From assembly GCF_005938215.1 (NCBI RefSeq), contig NZ_VCPD01000003.1:186001-250000 (forward strand): 64,000 bases of DNA. Direction: 5' to 3'. This document shows positions 17,353-27,009 of this stretch, piece by piece. The position numbers and the translations under genes are program-made. Positions within the stretch are counted from its first letter, which is position 1, and the number at the start of each line of letters is the position of its first letter. The notes below the pieces were generated by a model. That model did not search any database and was not told the origin of the DNA. It worked only from the letters and a program-made list of their open reading frames with translations. The DNA comes from Ruegeria sediminis (GTDB lineage Bacteria > Pseudomonadota > Alphaproteobacteria > Rhodobacterales > Rhodobacteraceae).

Positions 17353-17732
17353 AGCATGTCTTCCCCGTTCGCGTCTATTACGAAGACACCGACATGGGGG
17401 GCATCGTCTATCACGCGAACTATCTTCGCTACATCGAGCGCGCCCGTTCGGACTGGGTTCGGCGGCTGGGCAATGACCAGAACGCCATGCGCGACGCCGG
17501 GATCGTCTGGGTAGTCCGGAAAATCGAGGCAGAATACCTCTCGACCGCCAGGTTCGAGGACGATCTGACCGTCGAAACAGAAATCATGGCCCTGTCAGGG
17601 GCGCGGCTGACCATGGCGCAGGTGGTCCGGCGCGGTGACATCGACGTGTTCCGGGCGAATGTCACCGCCGTCTGCATGAACTCGGCCGGGAAACCGGTAC
17701 GTCTGCCGGCAGAGATTCGCGCATTGCTGTAA
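17349..17732 (+). CDS. ybgC: Tol-Pal-associated acyl-CoA thioesterase YbgC
   Basis: Hotdog-fold thioesterase of 127 residues. The 4-hydroxybenzoyl-CoA-thioesterase signature YYEDTDMGGIVYHANYLRYIERAR includes the catalytic aspartate of the family (YEDTD). YbgC is almost always the first gene of tol-pal operons and is thought to act on acyl-CoA or acyl-ACP in phospholipid metabolism. It is followed by a 108 bp gap before tolQ, which may hold an additional promoter. Confidence 0.93.
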   Translation: MKHVFPVRVYYEDTDMGGIVYHANYLRYIERARSDWVRRLGNDQNAMRDAGIVWVVRKIEAEYLSTARFEDDLTVETEIMALSGARLTMAQVVRRGDIDVFRANVTAVCMNSAGKPVRLPAEIRALL

Positions 17733-17840
17733 CATTTTCTGCAACAGCAGTGGTTCTGTTGGTATTTCCCCTTGAACTGCGTTAGCGTTCTGCAAAATAA
17801 GGCCGAACGAACAGGCCATAAGGCAGAAAAGAGCAGGTTC

Positions 17841-18536
17841 ATGGAAGCTGAGACGCTGGCGCTGGCGCAGGAGATAGATTTCTCCATGTGGGGGCTGTTT
17901 GCCCGCGCGACCTTTATCGTGAAATTGGTGATGCTGATGCTAGTGGTGGCGTCCTTCTGGTCGTGGGCCATCATCATCCAGAAGCTGATCAACTACCGTT
18001 CGGCGCGGAGTGAGGCCGACGCTTTCGACGAGGTGTTCTGGTCCGGCAACCCGCTGGACGAACTGTTCGACCAGACCGGGCCGCAGCCCGAGGGAAGCTC
18101 TGAGAAGATCTTTGCGGCGGGCATGATCGAATGGCGGCGATCCCATCGCAATGACGGCGGCATGATCGCAGGCGCGCAGGCGCGCATCGACAGGTCGATG
18201 GATGTCGCGATCGCGAAGGAGACGGAGATCCTGCAGAAAGGACTGCCGGTCCTGGCCACCGTCGGCTCGACCGCACCCTTCATCGGGCTGTTCGGAACCG
18301 TCTGGGGGATCATGAACGCCTTCGTCGAGATCGCCGAACAACAGAACACCAACCTGGCCGTGGTGGCGCCAGGCATCGCCGAGGCGCTGCTGGCGACCGG
18401 CCTGGGCTTGCTGGCCGCCATTCCGGCGGTGATCTTCTACAACAAGCTGAGCGCGGACAGTGACCGGATCGTCGCGGGCTATGAAGCCTTCGCCGACGAA
18501 TTCGCCACCATCCTCTCGCGCCAGTTGGACAGTTGA
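17841..18536 (+). CDS. tolQ: Tol-Pal system protein TolQ
   Basis: Inner-membrane proton-channel subunit of the Tol motor, ExbB/MotA family. 231 residues from ATG 17841. Three membrane segments: FIVKLVMLMLVVASFWSWAII near the start, then GLPVLATVGSTAPFIGLFGTVWGIMNAF and GIAEALLATGLGLLAAIPAVIFYN, which are the conserved channel helices. TolQ pairs with TolR to use the proton gradient and energise TolA. A longer frame from 17772 adds 23 unconserved residues. Confidence 0.95.
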   Translation: MEAETLALAQEIDFSMWGLFARATFIVKLVMLMLVVASFWSWAIIIQKLINYRSARSEADAFDEVFWSGNPLDELFDQTGPQPEGSSEKIFAAGMIEWRRSHRNDGGMIAGAQARIDRSMDVAIAKETEILQKGLPVLATVGSTAPFIGLFGTVWGIMNAFVEIAEQQNTNLAVVAPGIAEALLATGLGLLAAIPAVIFYNKLSADSDRIVAGYEAFADEFATILSRQLDS

Positions 18537-18539
18537 GCG

Positions 18540-19007
<468 letters not shown>

Positions 19008-19022
19008 GAGTGAGGCAGCGGT

Positions 19023-20159
19023 TTGCAGACCGGCACCAAGATCTCGGCGATTGCCCATGTGACTTTGGTCGGATGGGCGCTGTTCGGCGGCACCTTCCGG
19101 TCCGAACCGTTGCCGTTTGAGGTACAGGATGTGTCCGTGATTTCGGCCGAGGAATATGCAGCACTGTTCGCGCCCACGCCGGCGCCGGTGGTGTCCGACG
19201 CGCCGTCGGATCTGCAGGAACCGCCGAAACAGGACGACGAGGTGAAGGTGCCGGAGCAGACGGAAGTGCAGCAACCGCGCCCCGAGCCAGTCACTCCTCC
19301 GGAACCGCAGCCAGCGCCGGAAACGCAGCCCGAGGTCGTCGTGGACACGCCGGATCCCGAGGTGGTCGAGCAGACGCCGACACTGGTGCAGCCGGAACCC
19401 GAAGTTGTCGCCCTGCCGGTTCCGCCAGGCAAGAAACCGAAACCGCGCCCGGCCGAAAAGGTCGCGCCGCAGCCGGTCGCGCCGCCGCCGCCCGAAGCCA
19501 AGCCCGACGAAGTGGAAACCCCTCCGGTCGCCGACGAAAAGGGCGCTGACACGCCGCGCGAGCAGCAGGAGCAGACCGCGCCCGAGGAAGCCACCGATCA
19601 GATCGTGACCGAAGCCGAGCAAAGCAAGGAACTCGCGCCCGACCGGTCGCCACGCCCGCCTTCGAAACGTCCGCAACGGTCCGAGCCGGCACAAACCGCC
19701 GAAGTCGAGAAACCCGCCGAGCCCACAAAGCCCGTTGCCGAGGACAAGCCGTCGTCAAGCACGGATGATGCGGTCAAGGATGCATTGGCGGAAGCTCTGG
19801 GCGACGCGCAGCAGAGTGACACGACTCCGTCCGGCCCGCCACTGACCGGCGGCGAAAAGGACGCGCTGCGCGTGGCTGTTTCGAATTGCTGGAACGTGGG
19901 ATCGCTGTCCACCGAGGCGCTCAAGACGACAGTGGTGGTCTCGGTCACCATGAACCGCGACGGCACGCCGGTCACCGACAGCATCCGGATGCTCGAAAGC
20001 TCGGGCGGTTCTTCCGGCGCCGCGAAACAGGCTTTCGACGCCGCGCGCCGTGCGATCATTCGCTGTGGCGCCAAAGGTTACGACCTGCCCGCTGACAAAT
20101 ATGACCAGTGGCAGGCAATCGAAATGACATTCAATCCCGAGAGGATGCGGATCAAATGA
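19023..20159 (+). CDS. tolA: TolA-like protein (TonB/TolA family energy transducer)
   Basis: 378 residues from TTG 19023, preceded by GAGTGAGG. One N-terminal membrane anchor ([17 protein letters not shown]), then a very long Pro/Glu-rich region (about 50-250, for example [21 protein letters not shown]) in place of the Ala/Lys-rich helix of enteric TolA, and a C-terminal domain (about 285-378) with [14 protein letters not shown]...[26 protein letters not shown]. TolA links the inner-membrane motor to TolB and Pal in the periplasm. Two cysteines (SNCWNVG and IRCGAKGY) could form a disulfide. Position between tolR and tolB supports the call. Confidence 0.9.
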   Translation: MQTGTKISAIAHVTLVGWALFGGTFRSEPLPFEVQDVSVISAEEYAALFAPTPAPVVSDAPSDLQEPPKQDDEVKVPEQTEVQQPRPEPVTPPEPQPAPETQPEVVVDTPDPEVVEQTPTLVQPEPEVVALPVPPGKKPKPRPAEKVAPQPVAPPPPEAKPDEVETPPVADEKGADTPREQQEQTAPEEATDQIVTEAEQSKELAPDRSPRPPSKRPQRSEPAQTAEVEKPAEPTKPVAEDKPSSSTDDAVKDALAEALGDAQQSDTTPSGPPLTGGEKDALRVAVSNCWNVGSLSTEALKTTVVVSVTMNRDGTPVTDSIRMLESSGGSSGAAKQAFDAARRAIIRCGAKGYDLPADKYDQWQAIEMTFNPERMRIK

Positions 20160-21475
20160 TGAAATTCCTGACCAGCCTCTTCCTTGGCGCGGCCTTGCTG
20201 GCCGCGCCTGCACATGCGCAGGGCCAGCCGCTCCGGATCGTCATCGACGAGGGGGTTATCGAACCGATGCCCTTCGCGGTGCCGGATTTCGTGCCGGACA
20301 GCGCGGCGGCGGCGGACTATGCCAGGGAGATTTCCAGGGTGATCTCGGCCGACCTGACTGGAACCGGGCTGTTCCGCGAGATCTCCTCGGACGCCTTCAT
20401 CAGCCGGGTCAGCAGTTTCGAGGCGCCGGTGCAGTTCGCCGATTGGAAGGCGATCAATGCGCAGGCTCTGGTGACCGGGGCGGTCAACGTTTCAGGCAAC
20501 CGCCTGTCGGTGCGGTTCCGCATCTGGGATGTTTTCTCGGGCGCGGAATTGGGCAGCGGGCTGCAATTCGCCGGCACGACGGACGGATGGCGCCGCATGG
20601 CACACAAGGTCGCCGATCAGGTCTACAGCCGGATCACCGGCGAGGGCGCCTATTTCGACAGCCGGGTCGCCTTCGTGTCCGAAAGCGGTCCCAAGGATCA
20701 GCGCCGCAAGCGCCTGGCGATCATGGATTACGACGGCGCCAACGTGCAGTACCTGACCGACAGTTCCTCGATCGTGCTGGCGCCGCGGTTCTCGCCGGCG
20801 GGCGATCGGTTGCTCTACACCAGCTACGAAAGCGGCACGCCGCGCATCTACGTGCTGGACGTGAACCGGGTCCAGCGGCAGGTTCTGCCGACCCAGGAAG
20901 GCACGATGAGCTTTGCGCCCCGCTTTGCCCCGGACGGCAAGACGGTGCTCTATTCGCTGGCGCAAGGCGGAAACACGGATCTGTGGCGGATGGATATCTC
21001 CACGGGCAACAGCGTACGGCTGACCAGCGCCCCGTCCATCGAAACCGCACCCAGCTATTCGCCCGACGGCAGCCGGATCGTGTTCGAAAGCGATCGCTCG
21101 GGCACGCCGCAACTCTATGTCATGCCGGCGAATGGCGGCGAGGCGACGCGCATCAGTTTCGGGCAAGGGCGGTATGGTACTCCGGTCTGGTCGCCGCGCG
21201 GTGACCTGATCGCCTTCACCAAGCAGAACAAGGGCCGGTTCCATATCGGCGTGATGCGGATTGACGGCAGCGAAGAACGCCTGCTGACGGCATCCTTCCT
21301 TGATGAAGGGCCGACATGGTCGCCCAATGGCCGCGTGATCATGTTCACGCGGGAAACTCAGGGCGCAAGCGGTCAATCTTCGCTATATTCGGTGGACATT
21401 TCGGGGCGCAACCTGCGCCCGGTGCGGACGCCGGACGGCGCCAGCGATCCGTCCTGGTCGCCGCTGCAGAACTGA
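20156..21475 (+). CDS. tolB: Tol-Pal periplasmic beta-propeller protein TolB
   Basis: 439 residues from ATG 20156, overlapping the tolA stop as ATGATG/ATGA. Signal peptide [22 protein letters not shown]. The N-terminal domain (about 25-170) is followed by a six-bladed propeller of WD40-like TolB repeats: [67 protein letters not shown], each with the SPDG...G...DIY pattern. TolB binds Pal and TolA in the periplasm during envelope constriction. Confidence 0.97.
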   Translation: MMKFLTSLFLGAALLAAPAHAQGQPLRIVIDEGVIEPMPFAVPDFVPDSAAAADYAREISRVISADLTGTGLFREISSDAFISRVSSFEAPVQFADWKAINAQALVTGAVNVSGNRLSVRFRIWDVFSGAELGSGLQFAGTTDGWRRMAHKVADQVYSRITGEGAYFDSRVAFVSESGPKDQRRKRLAIMDYDGANVQYLTDSSSIVLAPRFSPAGDRLLYTSYESGTPRIYVLDVNRVQRQVLPTQEGTMSFAPRFAPDGKTVLYSLAQGGNTDLWRMDISTGNSVRLTSAPSIETAPSYSPDGSRIVFESDRSGTPQLYVMPANGGEATRISFGQGRYGTPVWSPRGDLIAFTKQNKGRFHIGVMRIDGSEERLLTASFLDEGPTWSPNGRVIMFTRETQGASGQSSLYSVDISGRNLRPVRTPDGASDPSWSPLQN

Positions 21476-21482
21476 CGAAAAT

Positions 21483-21521
21483 CACACCGCCCGGTAGCGT
21501 TCCCATGAGCCTGGCGGTGTG
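21483..21521 (+). other. Hairpin between tolB and pal
   Basis: CACACCGCC (21483-21491) and GGCGGTGTG (21513-21521) form a 9-bp perfect inverted repeat with a 21-base loop, 7 bp after the tolB stop. There is no U tract, so it is more likely an mRNA processing or stability element than a terminator; pal is usually made in large excess over TolB. Confidence 0.5.
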
Positions 21522-21565
21522 GTAGACAGAGACAAAGAAACAATGGAAACGTGAGGCAACCGGAA

Positions 21566-22084
21566 ATGAACATATTGGGCAAAATCACCGCCCTCGGCGC
21601 GCTGACGCTGATTGCGGCCTGCAGCAACAACGATCCGTCCTCGTGGGGCGACGGCAGCGGAACCGGCACCGGTATCGGTGGCAGCACGCTTGCGCCCGGA
21701 TCGGTCAGTGATCCGCGCTCGCCGGCCTATTTCCAGCAGGCGGTCGGCGACCGTGTGCTCTTTGCCGTGGACCAGTCCACGTTGTCGCCCGAGGCGCAGT
21801 CCACGCTGCAGGCCCAGGCGCAATGGCTGATGGCCAACCCAGACTACTCGGCAACCATCGAAGGCCATGCGGACGAGCAGGGAACGCGCGAATACAACCT
21901 TGCGCTTGGCGCACGCCGGGCCAATGCGGCGCGCGAATACCTGATCTCGCGCGGCGTCGCGGGCAGCAGGCTGACGACCGTGAGCTACGGCAAGGAACGC
22001 CCGATCGAGATCTGCAGTGACGAATCCTGCTACACCAAGAACCGCCGGGCCGTCACGGTGCTGACCGGCGCAACCACGGGGTAA
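21566..22084 (+). CDS. pal: Peptidoglycan-associated lipoprotein Pal
   Basis: Outer-membrane lipoprotein of 172 residues. Signal peptide and lipobox LTLIAAC place the lipidated cysteine near residue 19. After a Gly/Ser-rich linker comes the OmpA-like peptidoglycan-binding domain: VLFAVDQSTLSPEAQ, IEGHADEQGTREYNLALGARRANAAREYL and SYGKERPIEICSDESCYTKNRRAVTVL. Start ATG 21566 has GTGAGG upstream; a start five codons earlier is less likely. Confidence 0.97.
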   Translation: MNILGKITALGALTLIAACSNNDPSSWGDGSGTGTGIGGSTLAPGSVSDPRSPAYFQQAVGDRVLFAVDQSTLSPEAQSTLQAQAQWLMANPDYSATIEGHADEQGTREYNLALGARRANAAREYLISRGVAGSRLTTVSYGKERPIEICSDESCYTKNRRAVTVLTGATTG

Positions 22085-22088
22085 GTCG

Positions 22089-22916
22089 ATGCGCATTGCG
22101 GCATTGGTTCTGATTGCGGCTGTCGCGACGGCGGGCATGGCCTGCGCGCAGGATCAGCAGACGCTTGCGGATATCCGGCAGGAACTGACGGTGCTGCACG
22201 TGGAGATCCAGCGCCTAAAGCGCGAATTCTCCACCACCGGCGCACCGTCGCCCAATCTGGCCGGCAGTTCGGTTCTGGAACGAGTCGACGCCATCGAGGC
22301 CGAATTGCAGCGCCTGACCAGCCTGACCGAACAGCTGAACCAGCGGATCGAGAATATCGTCGCCGACGGCACCAACCGGATCGGCGATCTCGAATTCCGG
22401 CTGGTCGAACTGGAAGGCGGCGATCTCGGCGCGCTGGGTGAGACGTCGACGTTGGGTGGTGATCAGGGCGGAACGTCCGTCGTCAGCACTCCCACGCCTG
22501 CCGTGCCCCCTGCCGGCGGCAGCGAAGAACTGGCCGTCGGTGAGCGCGCCGAATTCGATGCGGCGTCAAAGGCGCTGGACGAGGGGGATTTCCAGACCGC
22601 AGCCTCGCTGCTCGCCAATTTCGAGGCGAACTATCCCGGCAGCCCTCTGGCGCCCGAGGCCAACCTGAAACGCGGGCGGGCTCTGGAAGGGCTTGGCGAC
22701 ACGCGGGAGGCCGCGCGCGCCTTCCTCGCCAGTTTTACGGGTGACTCCGAGGGCCCGGTTGCGCCCCAGGCGCTTTTCGAACTGGGTGCAGCACTGGGCC
22801 GTCTTGGACAGATCGACCAGGCCTGCATCACGCTGGGCGAAGTTTCGGTGCGTTTTCCATCCTCGGACTCGGTTTCCAAGGCCAGCCAGGAAATGGCGGC
22901 GCTGGGCTGTACTTGA
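22089..22916 (+). CDS. cpoB: Tol-Pal system protein CpoB (YbgF)
   Basis: Periplasmic TPR protein of 275 residues that in E. coli coordinates peptidoglycan synthase with the Tol machine. Signal peptide MRIAALVLIAAVATAGMACA; then a trimerising coiled coil (about 25-105, LADIRQELTVLHVEIQRLKRE); a Pro-rich linker (STPTPAVPPAGG); then TPR repeats (about 165-275, FDAASKALDEGDFQTAASLLANF). Its stop overlaps the TTG start of tilS. Confidence 0.93.
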   Translation: MRIAALVLIAAVATAGMACAQDQQTLADIRQELTVLHVEIQRLKREFSTTGAPSPNLAGSSVLERVDAIEAELQRLTSLTEQLNQRIENIVADGTNRIGDLEFRLVELEGGDLGALGETSTLGGDQGGTSVVSTPTPAVPPAGGSEELAVGERAEFDAASKALDEGDFQTAASLLANFEANYPGSPLAPEANLKRGRALEGLGDTREAARAFLASFTGDSEGPVAPQALFELGAALGRLGQIDQACITLGEVSVRFPSSDSVSKASQEMAALGCT

Positions 22917-24166
22917 CGGCAGGGGCCAAATCCCTTCGGGACGAGGTCCGCGCGCAGCTTCCGGACACCTTGCCGCGCCGCTTGGGTGTCGCCGTTTCGG
23001 GCGGCGGCGATTCGGTCGCTCTTCTTGACCTGCTGACCGGTCTGGCTGCGGATGAAGGCACGAAGCTGTTCGCCGCAACTGTGGATCACGGGTTGCGCGA
23101 GGGTTCATCGGAAGAAGCAGCGGGCGTTGCCCGATTGGCCGAACGTCTCGATGTGCCGCACGAGATCCTTCGGTGGAAGGGCTGGGACGGCTCCGGCAAT
23201 CTTCAGGATCAAGCGCGGCAGGCGCGCTACGCATTGCTGACCGACTGGGCGCGGCAACATGACGTCGAGGCGGTCGCCCTGGGCCACACGGCGGATGATC
23301 AGGCCGAAACCGTGCTGATGCGCCTTGCGCGTTCCGCAGGTGTCACTGGTTTGGCGGCGATGCCGCATCAGCGAATGGAAAACGGTGTGCTGCTTGTGCG
23401 GCCTCTGCTCGGAATTACCCGCGCGCGCCTGCGTGACCACCTGCGTGAACGCGGGTTGTCCTGGGCCGAAGACCCGTCGAATCGGGATTTGCGGTTTGAC
23501 CGGATCAAGGCCCGCGAAGCGTTGGCCGGGCTGGAACCGCTGGGGATCACCGCCGGAACACTTGCCCGGGTGGCGCAGAACATGGCACAGGCGCGCGACG
23601 CTTTGGAGCGGTGTACGCAGGAAACCGCCCGCAGGCTCGTGCGGATCGACGCGGGCGATGTTCTGGTGGATCGTAGCGGTTTTCTTGCGCTGCCCGAGGA
23701 GATTTCACGCCGCTTGCTGGTGGGCATCGTCAACTGGATCGGGGGCGGCACATATCCGCCGCGGAGCGGTGCGGTGCAACACACCCTGTCGGCGGTGAAT
23801 GCGGACTTGCCCGGCGTGCTGGGCGGGTGCCTGGTTCTGCCGGCGGGAGGGGTCGTGCGTTTTTGCCGCGAATACAACGCTGTCCGGGACATCGTCGCGC
23901 AGCCGGGCCAGACATGGGACCGCCGCTGGGTCATCACGGGCCCGGCGACCCAAGGTGCGGTGGTTCGCGCCTTGGGCGAAGAGGGGTTGCGGCAGGTCCC
24001 GGATTGGCGAGACACCGGCCGCCCCTACGCGGTCCTGTCCGGCACGCCGGCGGTATGGAAGGGTGATGAAGTACTGGCCGCGCCTCTAGCTGGATTCGCG
24101 AACCATTGGCAGGCGGAACTGCCGGCAGGGGACGAAGAGTTCTTTGCTTTCCTTTTATCGCATTGA
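22913..24166 (+). CDS. tilS: tRNA(Ile)-lysidine synthase
   Basis: ATP-dependent enzyme that converts the wobble cytidine of tRNA-Ile(CAU) to lysidine, an essential step for AUA decoding. 417 residues from TTG 22913, overlapping cpoB by four bases. The PP-loop motif SGGGDS (S29-S34) stands in GVAVSGGGDSVALLDLL; VDHGLREGSSEEA and LGHTADDQAETVLMRLARSAG follow, which are the usual TilS N-type signatures, then RPLLGITRARLRDHL. A non-ATG start and translational coupling to cpoB suggest low expression. Confidence 0.95.
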   Translation: MTAGAKSLRDEVRAQLPDTLPRRLGVAVSGGGDSVALLDLLTGLAADEGTKLFAATVDHGLREGSSEEAAGVARLAERLDVPHEILRWKGWDGSGNLQDQARQARYALLTDWARQHDVEAVALGHTADDQAETVLMRLARSAGVTGLAAMPHQRMENGVLLVRPLLGITRARLRDHLRERGLSWAEDPSNRDLRFDRIKAREALAGLEPLGITAGTLARVAQNMAQARDALERCTQETARRLVRIDAGDVLVDRSGFLALPEEISRRLLVGIVNWIGGGTYPPRSGAVQHTLSAVNADLPGVLGGCLVLPAGGVVRFCREYNAVRDIVAQPGQTWDRRWVITGPATQGAVVRALGEEGLRQVPDWRDTGRPYAVLSGTPAVWKGDEVLAAPLAGFANHWQAELPAGDEEFFAFLLSH

Positions 24167-24243
24167 ACCTGCCTCAATCATCTCTATTTTAAGGCACAAG
24201 TCGGCAGTCTCCTCCGAAGCCGAAAAGATTTGGGAGTATTTCC

Positions 24244-26160
24244 TTGGGCAACGCTCGTAACATCGCCTTCTGGGTCGTCCTGTTTCTGCTTATCCTCGCT
24301 CTGTTCAATCTGTTCAGCGGGTCGGGCGGAACGCTCCAGAGCCACGAAAAGACCTATTCCGAATTCGTCAGCGCCGTGGACGCGGGCGATGTCAGCAGGG
24401 TGACGCTGGATGGCGAGCAGATCCGGTATCGGACGAGCGACGGGCGCGACTACGTGACGATCAAGCCCACCGACGCCGAGGTTACCAAGCTTCTGATCGA
24501 CAAGAACATCCCGGTGCGCGCCGAAAAGCAGCAGCAATCTGGGTTCCAGTCCTTCATCATCACATTGTTGCCGTTCCTGCTGCTGATCGGTGTCTGGGTC
24601 TATTTCATGAACCGGATGCAGGGCGGCGGCAAAGGCGGCGCGATGGGTTTTGGCAAGTCCAAGGCCAAGATGCTGACCGAAAAACATGGCCGCGTGACCT
24701 TTGATGACGTGGCGGGCATCGACGAAGCCAAAGAAGAACTGGAAGAGATCGTCGAATTCCTGCGCAACCCGCAGAAATTCTCGCGCCTTGGCGGCAAGAT
24801 CCCCAAGGGCGCGCTGCTGGTCGGCCCTCCGGGCACCGGCAAGACGCTTCTGGCCCGCGCAATTGCGGGTGAGGCGGGCGTGCCGTTCTTCACGATCTCG
24901 GGCTCGGATTTCGTGGAAATGTTCGTGGGTGTCGGTGCTTCGCGGGTTCGCGACATGTTCGAACAGGCCAAGAAGAACGCCCCCTGCATCGTTTTCATCG
25001 ACGAGATCGACGCCGTTGGGCGCCATCGCGGCGCCGGTTATGGCGGCGGCAACGACGAACGGGAACAGACCCTCAACCAGCTGCTGGTCGAGATGGACGG
25101 GTTCGAGGCCAATGAAGGCGTGATCATCCTTGCCGCGACCAATCGCAAGGACGTGCTGGACCCGGCGCTGCTGCGCCCGGGCCGGTTCGACCGCCAGGTG
25201 ACGGTCGGCAATCCCGACATCAAGGGCCGCGAGAAAATTCTGGGTGTTCACGCCCGCAAGACACCTCTGGGACCTGACGTCGATCTGCGCATCATCGCGC
25301 GCGGCACCCCGGGGTTCTCGGGCGCCGATCTGGCGAACCTGGTCAACGAGGCTGCGCTGATGGCCGCACGCGTGGGCCGCCGCTTTGTCACCATGGAAGA
25401 TTTCGAGAACGCCAAGGACAAGGTGATGATGGGGGCCGAGCGCCGCTCGATGGTGCTGACGGCCGATCAGAAGGAAAAGACCGCCTATCACGAAGCCGGT
25501 CACGCGGTCGTTGGGCTGGTCCTGCCGGAATGCGATCCGGTCTACAAGGCGACCATCATTCCGCGCGGCGGCGCGCTGGGCATGGTGGTCTCGCTGCCGG
25601 AAATGGACCGGCTGAACTGGCACAAGGACGAATGCGAGCAGAAGCTTGCCATGACCATGGCCGGCAAGGCTGCCGAGATCATCAAGTACGGCGAAAACCA
25701 CGTGTCGAACGGCCCCGCCGGCGACATCCAGCAAGCCAGCCAGTTGGCGCGCGCCATGGTGATGCGCTGGGGCATGTCGGACAAGGTTGGCAACATCGAC
25801 TACGCCGAGGCGCATGAGGGCTATAGCGGCAATACCGCCGGGTTCTCGGTTTCCGCTCATACCAAGGAACTGATCGAAGGCGAGGTCAAGCGCCTGATCC
25901 AGGAAGGATACGAACGCGCTCACGAGATCCTGATGGAACACAAGGAAGAATGGGAGCGTCTGGCGCAAGGGTTGCTGGAATACGAAACCCTGACCGGAGA
26001 TGAGATCAAGCGCGTCATGAAAGGCGAGCCGCCCCAGGAAAACGACGACGAAAGCGACGACTCGGATGAGGGACGCGCGCCGAGCGTCACCGCTATTCCG
26101 AAGACCAAGGTCAAGAAGTCGCCCCCCGACGAAGGGATGGAGCCTGAACCCACTTCCTGA
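24244..26160 (+). CDS. ftsH: ATP-dependent zinc metalloprotease FtsH
   Basis: Membrane-anchored AAA+ protease of 638 residues that degrades misfolded membrane proteins and regulators. Two N-terminal membrane helices (about 5-22 and 101-120) flank a periplasmic loop. Walker A GPPGTGKT lies around residues 194-201, Walker [17 protein letters not shown], the second region of homology ends in RPGRFDRQV, and the zinc site HEAGH lies around 416-420. The C-terminus is acidic and Pro-rich. TTG start at 24244. It follows tilS by 77 bp, a common alphaproteobacterial order. Confidence 0.97.
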   Translation: MGNARNIAFWVVLFLLILALFNLFSGSGGTLQSHEKTYSEFVSAVDAGDVSRVTLDGEQIRYRTSDGRDYVTIKPTDAEVTKLLIDKNIPVRAEKQQQSGFQSFIITLLPFLLLIGVWVYFMNRMQGGGKGGAMGFGKSKAKMLTEKHGRVTFDDVAGIDEAKEELEEIVEFLRNPQKFSRLGGKIPKGALLVGPPGTGKTLLARAIAGEAGVPFFTISGSDFVEMFVGVGASRVRDMFEQAKKNAPCIVFIDEIDAVGRHRGAGYGGGNDEREQTLNQLLVEMDGFEANEGVIILAATNRKDVLDPALLRPGRFDRQVTVGNPDIKGREKILGVHARKTPLGPDVDLRIIARGTPGFSGADLANLVNEAALMAARVGRRFVTMEDFENAKDKVMMGAERRSMVLTADQKEKTAYHEAGHAVVGLVLPECDPVYKATIIPRGGALGMVVSLPEMDRLNWHKDECEQKLAMTMAGKAAEIIKYGENHVSNGPAGDIQQASQLARAMVMRWGMSDKVGNIDYAEAHEGYSGNTAGFSVSAHTKELIEGEVKRLIQEGYERAHEILMEHKEEWERLAQGLLEYETLTGDEIKRVMKGEPPQENDDESDDSDEGRAPSVTAIPKTKVKKSPPDEGMEPEPTS

Positions 26161-26169
26161 TGATTTGCC

Positions 26170-26195
26170 AAAGACCCGGGTAATTCCGGGTCTTT
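26170..26195 (+). terminator. Rho-independent terminator of ftsH
   Basis: AAAGACCCGG (26170-26179), loop GTAATT, CCGGGTCTTT (26186-26195): a 10-bp perfect stem ending in T residues, 9 bp after the ftsH stop. It closes the long tol-pal/tilS/ftsH run. Confidence 0.88.
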
Positions 26196-26268
26196 CCCGT
26201 TTGACGACGCCCATCTCCTCAGAGAGAACAAGGCGTGAAGTCAAGTTGGCGAGAGCAGGGAGGCGGGC

Positions 26269-26844
26269 ATGTCCGGTTTGCGCAGGACCGAGTTAGAAGG
26301 ACAAGTGATCTGGCTTGGTCACGTGGCGGCGGGTGGATCCCTGCGCGCCGCGCCGGTCGACAGGCTTGACCTGGGTTTTTCGGGGGACCGCGGCGCCCGG
26401 CACGAGGGCATAAACCGCCCCTCCTGCAGCCGTGTCACGAACCTCTATCCAAGGGGAACCGAAATTCGCAACGTGCGGCAATTGTCGATCCTGTCCGCCG
26501 AGGATCTGGACGTGATCGCGGCGGAGATGGGGCTGGACCATCTGGATCCCGCGTTCCTGGGTGCCAGTATCGTCGTGCGGGGCATCCCGGATTTCACGCA
26601 TGTACCACCCTCATCGAGATTGCAGGGGCAAAGCGGCCTGACCGTGACGGTGGACATGGAGAACCGGCCCTGCGTCCTTCCGGGACGCGAGATCGAGGCC
26701 GACAAGCCCGGTTTTGGCGCCGCTTTCAAAACGGCAGCAGAGGGACGGCGGGGCGTCACCGCCTGGGTCGAGCGCCCCGGAGACCTGAAGCTTGGCGACA
26801 AACTGACGCTGTTCGTTCCGGACCAGCGGCAATGGAAGCCATAG
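26269..26844 (+). CDS. MOSC domain protein
   Basis: 191 residues. MOSC domains belong to the molybdenum-cofactor sulfurase/YiiM family and bind sulfur on a conserved cysteine; here ENRPCVLPGREIE carries the candidate cysteine. Other parts, DLGFSGDRGARHEGINRPSCSRVTNLYPRGTEIRN and EDLDVIAAEMG...GASIVVRGIPDF, fit the family. No N-terminal MOSC-beta domain is present, so it is the short form. Substrate unknown. It stands alone between ftsH and fhs. Confidence 0.75.
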   Translation: MSGLRRTELEGQVIWLGHVAAGGSLRAAPVDRLDLGFSGDRGARHEGINRPSCSRVTNLYPRGTEIRNVRQLSILSAEDLDVIAAEMGLDHLDPAFLGASIVVRGIPDFTHVPPSSRLQGQSGLTVTVDMENRPCVLPGREIEADKPGFGAAFKTAAEGRRGVTAWVERPGDLKLGDKLTLFVPDQRQWKP

Positions 26845-26958
26845 CGGGTTCGGGTTTCCGATCTGAAACCGGCGAATCCGGGCTACGCCGCTTCACGGCG
26901 TGAATATGTCGGAATCCATATCCAATACGTTTGTACGCGACGGTATGGAGTGACCAGC

Positions 26959-26980
26959 ACCGACGCCCTGCGTCGGTTTT
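26959..26980 (+). promoter_or_regulatory. Terminator-like hairpin in the fhs leader
   Basis: ACCGACGC (26959-26966), loop CCT, GCGTCGGT (26970-26977) with T77-T80 completing a TTTT run: a compact intrinsic-terminator shape only 29 bp before the fhs ATG. It may end the MOSC transcript or act as an attenuator of fhs. Further upstream lie ACGCCG-cttca-CGGCGT and a TCCATA/TATGGA pair, so the leader is hairpin-rich. I could not match it to a known riboswitch class. Confidence 0.5.
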
Positions 26981-27009
26981 GCACGGACTTCAATCAGGGA
27001 CCCTGCCCA

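Noticed and set aside
24184..26244. A 686-residue open frame opposite ftsH
   Set aside because: Same reason: it is the reverse-frame shadow of a well-conserved gene and is low-complexity (His/Arg/Gln-rich).
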